Of a stretch of DNA of 64,000 nt, positions 46,741-59,500 are shown piece after piece. Position 1 is the first letter of the stretch; each line of letters starts with the position of its first letter. Made by a program: the position numbers and the translations under genes. The notes beneath the pieces were generated by a model. It saw nothing but the letters and a program-made list of their open reading frames with translations, ran no database searches and was not told the origin of the DNA. The DNA is from Cepaea nemoralis (taxonomy: Eukaryota; Mollusca; Gastropoda; Stylommatophora; Helicidae): assembly GCA_014155875.1 (NCBI GenBank), contig JACEFZ010014476.1, forward strand, positions 713,614 to 777,613. The letters run 5' to 3'.

Positions 46741-46841
46741 GGAAGGTGTGTGTGTGAGTGTGCGTGCGTGGGTGGGTGGGTGGGTGTGTGTGCGTGGGTG
46801 GGTGGGTGGGTGGGTGTGTGGGTGTGTGTGTGTGTGTGTAA
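46741..46841. repeat. (GT)/(GGGT) compound repeat
   Basis: GTGTGTGAGTGTGCGTGCGT leads into GGGTGGGTGGGTGGGT and (GT)n. Confidence 0.93.
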
Positions 46842-46869
46842 AGTCGTGTAGCTCCTAGACCAGGGAGAG

Positions 46870-46873
<4 letters not shown>

Positions 46874-46959
<86 letters not shown>

Positions 46960-46960
46960 T
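46874..46960. repeat. (TA)n microsatellite
   Basis: About 43 TA units immediately left of the inverted-repeat element. Confidence 0.97.
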
Positions 46961-46965
46961 GCTCA

Positions 46966-47736
46966 CTAGACACCAACTTAAAGTCGCTTGTGTTCATTTG
47001 TTCACAAATACTAATAGCGAACGAATAAACATTTGGCACTGCTATTGCCCTTCCTGCCAGCTGTGTAATTCGCGATATTATTCGTTTTCTTTAAGCAGAA
47101 AATTAAAATACCGCCGAGATTCATCGTCGATTGTGTCGTGTGTACAGTGATAACGTTATGAGGTAATCATGTCTAGTCCCCAATCTCTATTCTGTCGAGT
47201 AATGCATTCCTCCCTCTTCCAAGAAGAGCAAAGGGAACGACAATGCTGAACCCATTCTTTGAACTTTGCGAACGTCAGTCAGTTGATTTGGTACCCACCG
47301 AATTTGTGATAAACTAACCTCTCTGTGACAATTCGAAACAGACTAGTTATAGAAAATTGTGGAAATTCTGTAAAAAGATCTGAAATGTGAAACGGCGCTT
47401 TTCCACTACGATTTAGTCGACTTTTTGAATGAGCTTATCTATAACACATGAATGTCGTCCTTGTCTACCCTCATCATGCACATCTTTACGCCCATCTCTG
47501 AAATTCATGCACAAATCCGTCACAGAACTGTCACTTATAACGTTATTACCGTACATACGACACAATCGACGATGAATCTCGACCGCATTTTAACCTTCAG
47601 CTTGAAAGAAAACGAATAACACCGCCAATTTCACAGCTGGCGGGAAGGGCAATAGCAGTATCCATGTTTATTCGTTCGCTATTTGTGTACCACTGAACAC
47701 ATAAGATTGTAAGTTGGTGTGTAGTGAGCTAAACGG
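46966..47736. mobile_element. Inverted-repeat DNA element, ~770 bp
   Basis: Long, imperfect terminal inverted repeats of about 190 bp: about 46966-47155 and 47545-47736. Shared blocks: ACACCAACTTA, AATAGCGAACGAATAAACAT, GCTATTGCCCTTCC, CGCCAGCTGTG, ATTATTCGTTTTC, and GATTCATCGTCGATTGTGTC then GT. The outer ends are GCTCACTA-like. No coding capacity, so a non-autonomous transposon. The target duplication is unclear; TA at both edges is possible. Confidence 0.85.
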
Positions 47737-47826
47737 CTACCGAATGATGCAAGCAATAAACGGTGTCGCTATGGCAACCCGTTTATTTTATCAGGCGATC
47801 AGTAGTTGATTTTGGAATAGCTCTTT

Positions 47827-47828
<2 letters not shown>

Positions 47829-47891
<63 letters not shown>
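47829..47891. repeat. (GT)31 microsatellite
   Basis: Uninterrupted GT units. Confidence 0.97.
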
Positions 47892-47893
<2 letters not shown>

Positions 47894-48440
47894 CCCACGT
47901 AGTTTTTGTCATGTAGTTAAATCGATATATGTTGTTGTTTGTCTACTGGCGAAGGCTTTGGCTGCAACGTCCATTTTGTTATTGACATCTTGTATCTCTC
48001 TAATAAAGCGTACCTTCTACTTCTCGTTGTTTTAGTGATTTATCCATTGTATTAGAACTATGTGTGCAATCTGTCAACGTCCTCTCGAGGGACCTACAAT
48101 AAAGTGGCAGGGGTTCTCGGGGCAAGCTGCGATCTGAGACTCAGTGCGCAGAACCCATTGAAATCAGGTATATGTACTGACACGCATCAATCCACTGCCA
48201 AAGCATGGACTACATAAAGAATAGGACCTCGGTCTCTGCTCTAACAATTATGGTGATTAAGATGGAAGAATTAAGTCAGAAGGCTTATCGAAATAATCAG
48301 ATTGTAAAGCACTATCGTCTTGGGAAAATACTTATGTCTGTATGTATTGGGAATGGTGCTAGCCCTGTAATAAAGCATAAAACAGGTATTGTAACTGTTT
48401 AAGTCTCCTGAAAGCGACATCCCTGCTGAAGCTTCTTCTT
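47892..48440. other. Unassigned
   Basis: No domain or repeat recognised; a 65-codon frame at 48205-48402 has no known motif. Confidence 0.4.
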
Positions 48441-48705
48441 AGGTGTCTTGCGGGAGTCTTCGTGGCGAAGGGGGCAAGCCGTTTGACTCGGGCTCCGAAG
48501 GTTGTGGGTTCGACTCCGGACCGCGTCCTTCGGTTCACCAGTGAAATTCTTCCAAGATTCCTGTGTGTCGTCGCTAGAGCTACGGAGTTCGTGCTTTGTG
48601 CGACGCTTTCCGCGCTGCGGAAAAATACCGAGCCATATAGGATAAAAACCCGGTGCAATGAAGTCGACCCTATAGACTTTTAAGCAACTTTTTTTTTAAG
48701 CGACT
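48441..48705 (+). mobile_element. SINE S1 copy
   Basis: A-box-like GTGGCGAAGGGGGCAAGCCG, B box GTGGGTTCGACTCCGG, then GAGCTACGGAGTTCGTGCTT, TGCGACGCTTTCCGCGCTGC and ATAAAAACCCGGTGCAATGA. The 3' end runs into AGTCGACCC and a T-rich AACTTTTTTTTTAAGCGACT. Best S1 copy with its 3' end. Confidence 0.88.
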
Positions 48706-48835
48706 GAGGTGTCTTGTGGAGCCGGAGGGCATGAGAGCACAGCGCTTGGCTAACCCTTCAGTCAGTCGACTAAGAACACTACTGAAGATAATGCATTGGA
48801 ATGATGAAGGCATCAACAGTCCAACAGACAGACAA

Positions 48836-49160
48836 TCATCATGTGTCTTGCCAAATACTAAAGTGTTCATGGCGCTCCACAGATTTCGGTCCTTAGTGTT
48901 TTTATTCAATTTTGTTGGTGCTATTTCTCCATGCCACCGCTTAGACCACACAGCATCATTTATCTCGGTTTGACTCTACCTATCCTACCGCCGACCTTTC
49001 TTGTCGTCATGAAGTTCTTCAGTGCGTCTCTTCTCATTATATAATACAACTTCGTCTCTTTCTTAGCGTTACCTATAATGTTATACTTTCACTAGCCTCT
49101 TCCAGGCAGTCGTAATTAGTTACTCCGGCTGTGAAACCAAATATCTGCAGCCTCCAAGCT
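48836..49160 (-). pseudogene. LINE E 3' fragment
   Basis: Minus strand: VTNYDCLEEASESIT, then RWHGEIAPTKLNKNTKDRNL then WSAMN, corresponding to the NTKDRDLWRAMNA end of the 12 kb copy. The GAT tail is reduced to ATGATGAT at 48836. Multiple frameshifts. Confidence 0.75.
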
Positions 49161-49394
49161 TTTCCTAATTTGTTCATTCACATTTCACGATTCAGTGACA
49201 TTCAACAGAACAGGTTCGATGTGAAATCTCAGTTCTCTCCTTCTGACATTCAGTGAAGGTGACTTATTATAACTTACTGTCATTGATTCTCAGAGTGATA
49301 ATATGTAAAGTGAGTCCAGGAAAGAACACTTCTACACGCCTTAAGCGCAATGGGCACATAGTTCCAGAATCATATTTTAACAGTCCAATCGGCA

Positions 49395-49570
49395 CTGGGT
49401 TGGCGATTTGGTTTACATCACACCTGCCGTCTTTACTTCCCACAACATTTTCTGGTACCAATTGTAGGCTGGGTCGACATGGGAGCACAGGTCATTTTTC
49501 GAATCGAATTCACCCATGACAGCCAGGCCTGCAGGCAAGTGTAGCCTCTATGCTACGGCGGATCCATAGA
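49395..49570 (-). mobile_element. SINE S3 copy
   Basis: Minus strand: head with B-box-like GAATTCGATTCGAAA, then ATTGGTACCAGAAAATGTTG and GGGAAGTAAAGACGGCAGGT. It matches 61186-61365 in order and spacing. Confidence 0.65.
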
Positions 49571-49649
49571 AACATAGTACTGAAATGTTGTATATACCAT
49601 ACTCTGCTTTGTGACAGAGAATAGTGGATATAAACAAATGGATTAAAGG

Positions 49650-49965
49650 TGCTTAGGACAACGGAAATGTGTAATCTAATACTATGTTACGAATACCCTT
49701 GGTCTGCCAGTATAACCAACAACCAGTGCCTAGAAAAGGCTAAGGAAAGTAAAACATTACATGCACATATAAGAACACGGCAACGTCCTTTGGTCATGTA
49801 ATAAGACGAGAGGCGTTAAAAACATCTTGGCGACTGGAAGGATGAGCGGTAGACCGACAAATACAATGCTGGGTGGACTGCATGGATTATGTATAATCAG
49901 TATAATTGCTCGGAACAGTCGGGACCGAGGGCTGGGGAAATGCATGGTCGCCCCAGTCTAATTGA
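49650..49965 (+). pseudogene. LINE E-type fragment
   Basis: Plus strand: RIPLVCQYNQQPVPRKG in one frame, IPWSASITNNQCLEKAKES-like in another, then a TSFGHVIRREALKTS block. It ends with phrases resembling the NSRDRGLGKCMVAP end. Strongly decayed. Confidence 0.6.
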
Positions 49966-50847
49966 TTTGAGTTGTATCAAGAACCGACATTACAGCACTA
50001 GGGAATTCCATACGTGCTCCGTCCTCATTTGCAACAGCCAGAGAAGAGTCCCAATAGTAATAGTACCAGTAGCAGTCTGGTTATACGCTATTGTTAGGGC
50101 ACACCATGGTAAATACCTCTCGTGTGTATTCAATGCATCTCTTTATCAATGCATCTTCTTTCATTAATACATTTTGAACACAAGCATACTTAATTTCATT
50201 TGATTTTTCCTCCTGTCAAATGCTTGATTTGTCTGTACATGTTGTTATTTCTTTAAAAGAATCTTTGTCATTTTTAATTTGTTTTCTTTTGTTATTCAAC
50301 ATTAAGATTTCTTCAGCGAAACATTTCTTCTCATCTTTTTGTCTTCCTTCCTGTAATATCTTTTTGCTGGTTAGATGGATGGAGTTATTCGGCAATTTCT
50401 ATTGTTCAGCCACTCTGTAATTGTTCTTGAATTACATTATCTGTGTTTAAAATACCTTTCATAATTCTAATGGTTTTAACTTCTTTTGTTCTCTTTTAAG
50501 TCTTACGTTTATCTCTCCAGATAGTGGGACGCAATTAATGTTAATTCAACGCCAGGCATTGCTTTCTCATTGATCAATACATTTCTAACTCTTTATCTAA
50601 CAATTTCATTTAAGATTGTCTTATCATGGCTTTCCATTATATTTAAATCATGTGTTTCGAATCGACATATAATGTATTTCGCTCATTCAATTAGTTTTTT
50701 TTTTTTTTTCGTCTTTCATTTCTTATTCCTAAACCGTTTTCAGCAGCCACCTCTGCCAATCTGCCTTTACTTATATAAAGATGAAAGCCCCGCGTGTTAC
50801 TGTGACCTTTTCGCGATTTAGTTTGAGAAACCAAATGTCTATTAGAT
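49966..50847. other. Unassigned AT-rich stretch
   Basis: No feature beyond a poly-T run at about 50694-50710. Confidence 0.4.
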
Positions 50848-51030
50848 CTGTTTTTTTTTTTGCATATCCTTTTTACAGGACATCGCAGTCACACCATCAG
50901 TCCGCCGCTGTGATCTCTTGGCAAATTTACGTTCAGTAGTTTGACATTGCTTTCTGAACGACCGGCACCAATACCAACACAAAACCAACGCAACGCGGTC
51001 TGCTACCAAATCGCGCGCAGATGTGTTTCG
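50848..51030 (-). mobile_element. SINE S5 copy
   Basis: Plus strand shows TTTGCATATCCTTTTTACAG, GACATCGCAGTCACACCATC, CTCTTGGCAAATTTACGTTC then AGTAGTTTG, and CTACCAAATCGCGCGCAGAT. Confidence 0.8.
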
Positions 51031-51319
51031 AGCTTGTGCATATACTTGTACAATATTGTTGTATACTGGTTTGATTTTGATTTCAACAGTGATAACCTGA
51101 CTTTCCAAGTGTCCACTCTAGAAGTGTTGATTTTTCCATGAGAAGACTGATGACGGTCTGGTATCACTTGTGGCTCGTGTTAGTCCCTCCTGGACGAGGA
51201 CTTCCTAAGACAGCTATTAACGTTGTACTCTTACTCGGATCTGCTTTCATTCATAGGAACTTCGGAAGATATTGTGATAGTTGCTCCTTATCTTCCGTGT
51301 TCACCCGCGGGTGGTGGAT

Positions 51320-51575
51320 AAAAAAAATGTTTGCATATCCTTTACAGGACATCGCTGTCAACATCAGCATCTTTCAGCTGATTGTTGATTTCTTGGCAAG
51401 ATTACGCTCAGTAGTTTGCCATTGCTTTCTGAGCGGCCGGCTCAATACCCCGTAAGTTACCGACGCGATTCGAACCACTGCTGATTCTCACCGTCGTCAC
51501 GTTACTTACGAGAGTATACGAGATTACGGAGAAAGTCGCTAACCTCTAGGCCAGGAAGCCGGTGGTGGTGGATAG
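51320..51575 (-). mobile_element. SINE S5 copy
   Basis: TTTGCATATCCTTTACAGGA, TTCTTGGCAAGATTACGCTC, AGTAGTTTGCCATTGCTTTC, then the head with B box complement GATTCGAACC near 51470 and GCTAACCTCTAGGCCAGGAA (A-box side). Nearly complete. Confidence 0.85.
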
Positions 51576-51603
51576 ATTTAATAAATCTCAAGAAAATTTA
51601 AAG

Positions 51604-51845
51604 TTAGTTGCATATCCTCTCAGGACGTCGCAGTCAACCCAGAAGTTTGGGCGGTTTCTGATTTCATGGCAAGTTTATATTCAGTAGTTTGCCATTGGCT
51701 TTGAACGACCGGTACTCATACTATAGTATGAAAATACAGCGCTAGACGATCTGCTTACCAATCTCATGCAGTTGTGTTTCGTAAGCGGTATGCGGGATTA
51801 CAAATTCGTAACTTCATCGCCACACACCCAGCATCCATAATTTAG
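51604..51845 (-). mobile_element. SINE S5 copy
   Basis: TTGCATATCCTCTCAGGACG, TTTCATGGCAAGTTTATATT then CAGTAGTTTGCCATTGG, GAACGACCGG, TTACCAATCTCATGCAGTTG and GGTATGCGGGATTACAAATT. Third S5 copy in about 1 kb, all in the same orientation. Confidence 0.8.
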
Positions 51846-52204
51846 ATCAAGCATTCCAAAATACTACTCTATAGAATATTCTATAGAAGATTTGTAGAAT
51901 TAAATAGAGATGACTAGCCAAAATCTGATAATAGCCTAGAATGGGACATCACGCAAATATTAAACATATAATGGCAGTTTCCAGAACCAAGCTAGTCAAA
52001 CCAGTTAAACAGAATTATGTTTAATATCCTGAGTATCAGAGCTTTGAAAACGATGGAAAGAAACTATATAATCACTTGAACAACTAAATAGTGTGTAGAG
52101 CTAAACATGTGGCGCATGGACAAATCATTACAGGAAGGCACGCTACAGACGACGTATTAAACGTATTAACAAAACTTCTCAAGATGGAACACTAAATTTA
52201 GTTG
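51846..52204. other. Unassigned
   Basis: AT-rich. ACTCTATAGAATATTCTATAG forms a small palindrome at about 51868-51888. No gene. Confidence 0.4.
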
Positions 52205-52739
<535 letters not shown>

Positions 52740-53800
52740 TTCTCCTTTGTCTTTATTCCATGTTTGATCTTTTCCCTCCATGCAAAGCTATCAGCCCGAT
52801 GAGTGGCGACTTGCTATCAAGCTGTAATATCAATCAATTCCTGTATTAATCATGTCCCGCTTAAACACATCTTTGTAACGTAGAAAAGACCGACACTGAG
52901 ATCTTTCACACATTGTGTAAGTCACCACAGAAGATGTTCTTTGGTATTCTACCAACGTCCATTCTTCTAAGTTGTCCTATCCATCTAAGACTTATCATGG
53001 AACAAACCTTCTCACAAGCCGATCTTTCCAGTACTTTAGAATGTGTGGTTTTATCTTGCCACTCAATATCAAGTATTCTTCACAGATACGCCATGTGAAA
53101 GCTGTTTAAACGTGTCTCTTGGTGTAAGTTGTCCAGGTTTCACTGCCATAAAGAAAAGTAATAAGGACGCAGGCTTGATAGACAAGGACTATGGTTTGGT
53201 AGTAAGCTACCTGTTCTCCCAGACTCTTTTTCTTAACCTGTTTATGCTGTTGCTGCTTTACGAATTCTGATGTTGATTTCCTGATCTAGGAATAATTTAT
53301 TTTTTATCTCCGATCCTAAATATGTGAAATGGTCAACTATATCCAGCTCTGTGTTATCAAAAATGATTGATGGTGCCCCATTTGCGCCTTGTGTCATAAT
53401 TCGTGTCTTCTTTATGCAAATTGTTAAACCAAATTCATAACAAGCATTGGAGAATGCAGATAGTATGTGTTGTAATTCTTCCTCAGAGTGGGTCGTACTG
53501 CAACATCATCTGCAAAAATTTAACTAACTATCTTATCAGTAATTTCTTAATTTGTCTTGCCTTCACTCTCCAAGCATTGTAGAGACCGCCATCAAAGAGT
53601 GCCTGATTGTATATACCACCATCCTAATCACTAAAGGCATATTTCAATAAAAGTGAAAAGTATATTCCTAAGAGGGTAGGATTGCACACAACCTTGCTTA
53701 ACTCCATTCATGATTTCAAACTCTTCTGAAGATGTGCCATCAAACTTGATGATACTCTTTGTCGTGTGTAAATTATATATAAAACCTACGTGCATCTACG
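52740..53800 (-). pseudogene. LINE F copy, RT remnant
   Basis: Minus strand: EIMNGVKQGCVQ (RT block, about 53700), then IFADDVAVRPTLRK (catalytic FADD, about 53510). Next SNACYEFGLTICIKKTRIMT, APSIIFDNTELDIVDHFTYL then GSEIKNKLFLDQEIN, and lower down MDVGRIPKNIFCGDLHNV. The order matches the plus-strand LINE F at 18.06 kb. Frameshifts lie at about 53510 and 53250. Confidence 0.82.
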
Positions 53801-54815
53801 GTTTTATTTCCCTTTTCCGCTTCCCTAATACATTTACGTTGACGATTATCATTTCTAACCTTCCATAAAATATTCAATTGTCTTCATTTTTTTTGCCCTA
53901 ATACCAAATCTTCAGCAATACTGATATCTTGTTATATAGATCGTCTGTTCTCCTTTCCGTTCACTTAATGTTTATACAGTTCTGCAACATTGATATTCAA
54001 TGGCGGATGTCCATTTTTCCGCTGATTTACAAACATCGAAGACTCGCACCGTATGCTACCATAGAAAAAAAAAAATGATCAAAGGTTTCTTACTTTGTGT
54101 CCTATTTGTTCTGGTCCATAAATGTTTCAATTGCTTTAATTTTCGAAAGCAGTGTTTGTCTCTTTTAGTTTAGATTATCAATTTTCATCGTACGTCGGCA
54201 GGGAACCTGGATATTCCAAACGAGTCAGCTGCAATAGCCACTAACACACATTCCGGCGTGGATGGAATATCTAATGAGATGTTTAAAACGTAAAAACAGG
54301 AACATAAACAAAATACTGGAAATCTGTAATAAAAGCAGGAACACTGGTGCTGGGTCGCAGATTTAGAGAGAGGGACGTGAGGTATCAACGTTATAGCAGG
54401 AGGAAGACATACATGCCCTCTTGCTACAGATCTGTCATGACGAAGGAACAATAAGATGTATTAAAGCACAATAGTGCAAGAAAGAAAAAGTGTATTACGA
54501 ACGAACAAACGAACGTTATTTCAAAGGGTCATAAATTGGACACGCAGGCTTTTTTTTTTTACATTCGGCCTTCCAATAACTCACCTTTAATACATCATTA
54601 TCTATTGTACATGTTTCATTCACATAAGGGAACAACATTGCCGGATGAATGTTGTGAACATAAACAATACATGTTTTCTATGTTATGCGACAGGCAGACG
54701 GGCAGCCAGACACACATATACACACAGACATACACAAATGCATAAATACATACTCACATACCTACATATATGCATATATCATTTACACAAACTCTCACAA
54801 GTATGCACCAATCAA
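53801..54815. other. Unassigned; AAC/ACACA phrases at the end
   Basis: May begin with upstream LINE F remnants (53800-53960). No domain recognised in 54.0-54.7 kb. 54700-54800 is rich in ACAYA phrases. Confidence 0.4.
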
Positions 54816-55604
54816 TCTTATATATAAAAGGCGATCTCCGTCTGTCTGTCTGTATGTCCATATGTCCTTTATGCGCTCGCGAACGGCCCATCCGATTGAG
54901 ATGAAATTTTCTACACGTCTTCCTTTCATTCCAGCGCAGCCCACTGTCATATTTTATTAGTGTGAAATCGGCTGCTTACCCAATATTATTATTTCATTTT
55001 TCATTTTTCATAATAATTTCATATATCTCAGGGGACTTAACTCTGTAAAAGTTATTTCAAGGGGCATAACGTTTCTGTATAACTTATAGTCATATTGTGG
55101 CATCGTTTTCAAAGATTTATAAACTCTGTGTCCTATAGTTATGTACCGGCATATGAGTTATAATAAATAATGATACAATCTTTAAGGCATTTTCAAAGTT
55201 TTCATAAAAATAATGCACAATGCATAACATTGTAACTCATCTTTTTATGCTTAAGAAGTTACTGTAGGCATGCAGGTGATTAGAAAGAGTTTTCATTAAA
55301 AATAATGGATGGTGTGTGGAAGGACATTCTTTTAAGTTACTTTTTTTGTTGTATGAATTTAATGAGACGCTACCCGCCTGGAGCTGGGCGAAGCCACGCC
55401 GGGTCAGATAGATAGACAGACCCACCTTTTCGCTGCAGTTGTCTACTCCTCCTTTTCCTTCTTCTGCTGATGCTGCTGCCGCCGCTCCATTTACCCAAGT
55501 TAATTGTTGGGGAAGATGTAAAGATCTTTCAAGTGCTCTTTCTAATGCTTTTTGTAAGTTGGTCTTCGTTTATCTAAGGTTGTTCTAACTGCAACCAATA
55601 AATG

Positions 55605-55747
<143 letters not shown>

Positions 55748-55829
55748 TCGGGAACGGGAACATATATGACTACTTATATGAATTAAATGAGATGCTCGCC
55801 ATCAGGGGCTGGGCGAAGCCGGGCCGGAT

Positions 55830-55902
55830 CAGACAGACACACAGACAGACAGACAGACAGACAGGCAGACATATAGACAGACAGACAGACAGATAGATAG
55901 TC
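55830..55902. repeat. (GACA)n array 2
   Basis: About 17 units with GGCA and GATA variants. Confidence 0.95.
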
Positions 55903-55987
55903 GGGAACGGGAACGGGAGCTTATATGACTACTTATATGAATTAAATGAGATGCTCCACACCAGGAGTTGGCGATGCCGGGCCGGGT

Positions 55988-56008
55988 CAGACAGACAGAC
56001 AGACAGAA

Positions 56009-56105
<97 letters not shown>

Positions 56106-56106
56106 G
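55988..56106. repeat. (GACA)n array 3
   Basis: About 29 nearly perfect units, with a single GAAAGACA interruption at the start. Confidence 0.96.
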
Positions 56107-56201
56107 TCGGTAACGGGAAAGAGAACTTATATGACTACTTATATGAATTAAATGAGATGCTCCCCACCAGAGACTGGGCGAAGCCGGGCCGGGTCAGCTA
56201 G

Positions 56202-56439
56202 TAACACATAAATACACACTCCCTCACATACACATATACTCACTCACAATCACAAACTCACAATTACAGAAAAGCAAGCAGCAAAACACACATTAACATA
56301 ATTTGCTCAAGATTGTAACAAAATGTTGTAAAACTATGGAACATGTCATGAAATCAAAGAATGAAATGGTACGTGTAATGTAAAGTAAATAGCTGTTAGT
56401 GTCACAATCAGCATACTTTAGATAATGTCATTACACAGA
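56202..56439. other. Unassigned; CACA-rich
   Basis: ACACATAAATACACACTCCC-type phrases, then AT-rich DNA. No feature. Confidence 0.4.
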
Positions 56440-56535
56440 AGATCAGGTCTGTGTTCTTGATTGGATTATGCCACGTGGGTAAGTCATCCAGACATGTATC
56501 CCTGTGTCCTAACATTGCTCTTTTGCCATTAAATT
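56440..56535 (-). mobile_element. LINE G-like 3' fragment
   Basis: CTGTGTTCTTGATTGGATTA, TGCCACGTGGGTAAGTCATC and CAGACATGTATCC correspond to the 4360-4500 block. Weak match. Confidence 0.4.
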
Positions 56536-59500
56536 TGCCCTAACACCTTGATTGTTTGAATATATTTTATCTAACCAGTTTGATGTTTTCGTCTGTGTCT
56601 TGACGAGCTGTTTATTTTGCTTTGTCCGTCAGTCTATGGCGCTTAGACGATTCTCCGTTTATCTGTTTATATTCCATGTTTCACATACATACAACAGTAC
56701 AGATTCTATTTTGCAATGTATAACTCTTTTTCTTATTGCAATTGATAGCTACTTATTTTAATCTCTACAAGGCATCTTCCATCAGATAAAAGGCACATTG
56801 GCCTCTTCTTTTCCTCTCGCTGCTGCCTTTCGGCGTCAGATAAGGTGGGGGGAGGGGGGAGGAGGGGAAAAAGGAGAAGGGGGTTGTCTGGACAAGGTCT
56901 TAATGTGCGCTGTATGCAAACTGGTGTTCGTGGCTTCAGTCATTCCACTAACCCACCTTGTGTAGGTGTGTTTGCTCCATCTAACCGGCAATACTCTTCG
57001 AGGTGTTCTGTTTTAGGGTGATCTTGCCTCATGACCAAACTATACAATTAGCCATGATAATCGTTATTTCTTGCCAATCCAAGTGTGGGATGTGGATTTT
57101 AATCTCAGAGAATGTTTTGTTAAAAGTGTCTAGGGGATTTAGGTTTGATTCTCTGGTCACTGTTAGAATGCAGGGTGATCAGGGAAATTTACCACAAATA
57201 CAAGGAGAAACCATTTCAATCCTTGAAACATTGGTATCTGTGTGTAGTTTTCCCTTCCCACTTCATCACACTTTAAATTTACTATAGTGTTAGAGGATAT
57301 TGATTGTTTACAACATATACACAACCACGGTTGAACAAATATCAACACCGGACTTGACGTAAACATCAACACTTTTGGACAAACAGTTCAGGCATTAAAT
57401 CAAGATCTGCAGTAACATACATGAAAGTGTAATGGCCACATTGAATTTCATGAACAGGCATGGGAATGATTTGCAAAATCAAAACACATTAACCCCATTG
57501 TCCAAAGAAAAAAACAATGTTATTACAAACAACACAACAACCACTGATTGGTTCTACATCATTGACTTATTTTACATATATAAAAGCAAAACATTGGTCT
57601 AAGTGCAGAAAAACCAAACATATAAAACATTTGTTTCTGACACCAGTTACCATTCTCATATTTAAAAATATTAATTAGAGGATGTCAGAATATTTAACCA
57701 AAACATAACTACTATTTGGTTATACCCTTATTACAAACAAAAAAAACACCTTCTGACCTTATAAATCCATGGCATAGAAAAAAACACATATGAAAAGCAG
57801 TTGGTACTCTTAATTAAACTAATTAATAGAGTCCTTTATCTCCTGGTGTGCGGTTCAGTGTTCATCTCTAATGTAGATTAGATCCTATTCATTATCTGGG
57901 TACCTAGAATAAATGCACTCAGTTGTGTTCCTCACATGTATGTCCACTGGTAATTGGCTAGTGAATATTTTATAATCCATACTCCAGGAATTGAAATAAC
58001 ACACACCACATATCCCCTCCGTGGGGCTAGAATTTTCGAATACTCTGTTGCAATAAGGCTCGGTGTCTTTTGTGAAATTGGGGATTGGTTGGTCTTACTT
58101 CCAGGGATTTCCACTTAAGCTCTGCAGAAGGTACTTTCCCACCTCATCATACACGGTGCCAAGTAGACGTCCATTCAGCTGCTCTGCTTCAGATATCAGA
58201 ATCCCAATAATGTTCACAAAGATGTTACACCCACCAAGTCGCGAGTCTATAACCCATGGCATTTAGGTTGACATTGGACCAGCAAGAGGTAGTCGTTACT
58301 ATCTAGTCCAGTGTATGAACTTATATGGCTGAGAGGCATCCAATTGTAGTATCTGTGACTATGTCCAGAATTGATCTATACATACATGTATCCGAAGATG
58401 AATAATTCCAGCACCGAAACAGGGTTGCAAACTATCAGAGGATTCTTTTTGTTGCAGGCGCAGAGGAATTTACTCCGCTAGCTGCTTTCATATGGTCTTC
58501 TTGATGGTGTTCGGGTCTGAGATCTTGCGTTGATCTGGCTTTGTTTCAGGGTGTTTCATATTTTGCATTGAGGTAATCTGGTTTCTGAGTTGTTATCCAG
58601 TTGGTATGAAGCTCATATTCAGTTGGTACTTTGCTGATGTTGTTTCGGTGTCTCTTCCCATTTGTTTGAGTTGGTGTTCGTAACTAGAACTTGGTGTTGA
58701 GTGTCTTGAACCTTATGTTCGACTTTTGCTGCTGTGAGACTTTCTTTCAAAGATCTATCCATTGTTGGATATCAACTTGGTAATCCAACCAACAGTTGAA
58801 GGGTTCTCATTGTTGCTAGTTTTATTAAACGGGTAGGATTGTCCCATAGACTCACTGACTTTGCTGACTGATGAGACTTCCGGTGGTACTTCTCAGAAGT
58901 AAAGCAGACGATACACTGTTGTTAGTTACTCTGTAGATCTTTATCTTTGTCGATTGTTAGATATTGAAGTCCATCCTGGATATTCCTACAGACGTAGGAC
59001 TTCATCAGTAACGTTGTCAGTTGTCTTCGAAATTGTCTTTTGCTGGCTTTTGCAGCTAATGAGTGCAGCAGTAAACATTGAGGTGTTGGTCCAGACTATG
59101 TTTATGACAGGTTGCCATTGTCACTTACACCATGCTGTTGACCCAGGATCCTGATTGGTGAAATTTCCAACAAATCCACCACTCGCTATTGTCTATAGAA
59201 ATGGATGACAAAGAATACAACACGAGCGTTAACCTACTGTGATATGGTAACATGTTTATAACATATTTACACAGAAAAAAAGGAGAAGGTAAAGGGAGTG
59301 GGTTTTTCTACTGTCCCTCGTTGCTTGGTGTAGAGCCATTCTGTCTTTAAATGTGAGTAAGGTATTTTCTCACTCTGTATTCCTTCCCATGTTGTTACTG
59401 AGACTTTCTGATGTTTGAAGCCATCCTTTCTATCCAACACTTTGTTAGTGCATCTGTCATACCTTGAAGAGAATAGTCCAGACATAGGCTCTTTGGTTTC

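Noticed and set aside
48205..48402. 65-codon frame between (GT)n and SINE S1
   Set aside because: Short, no motif, and no splice or promoter evidence; left unassigned.
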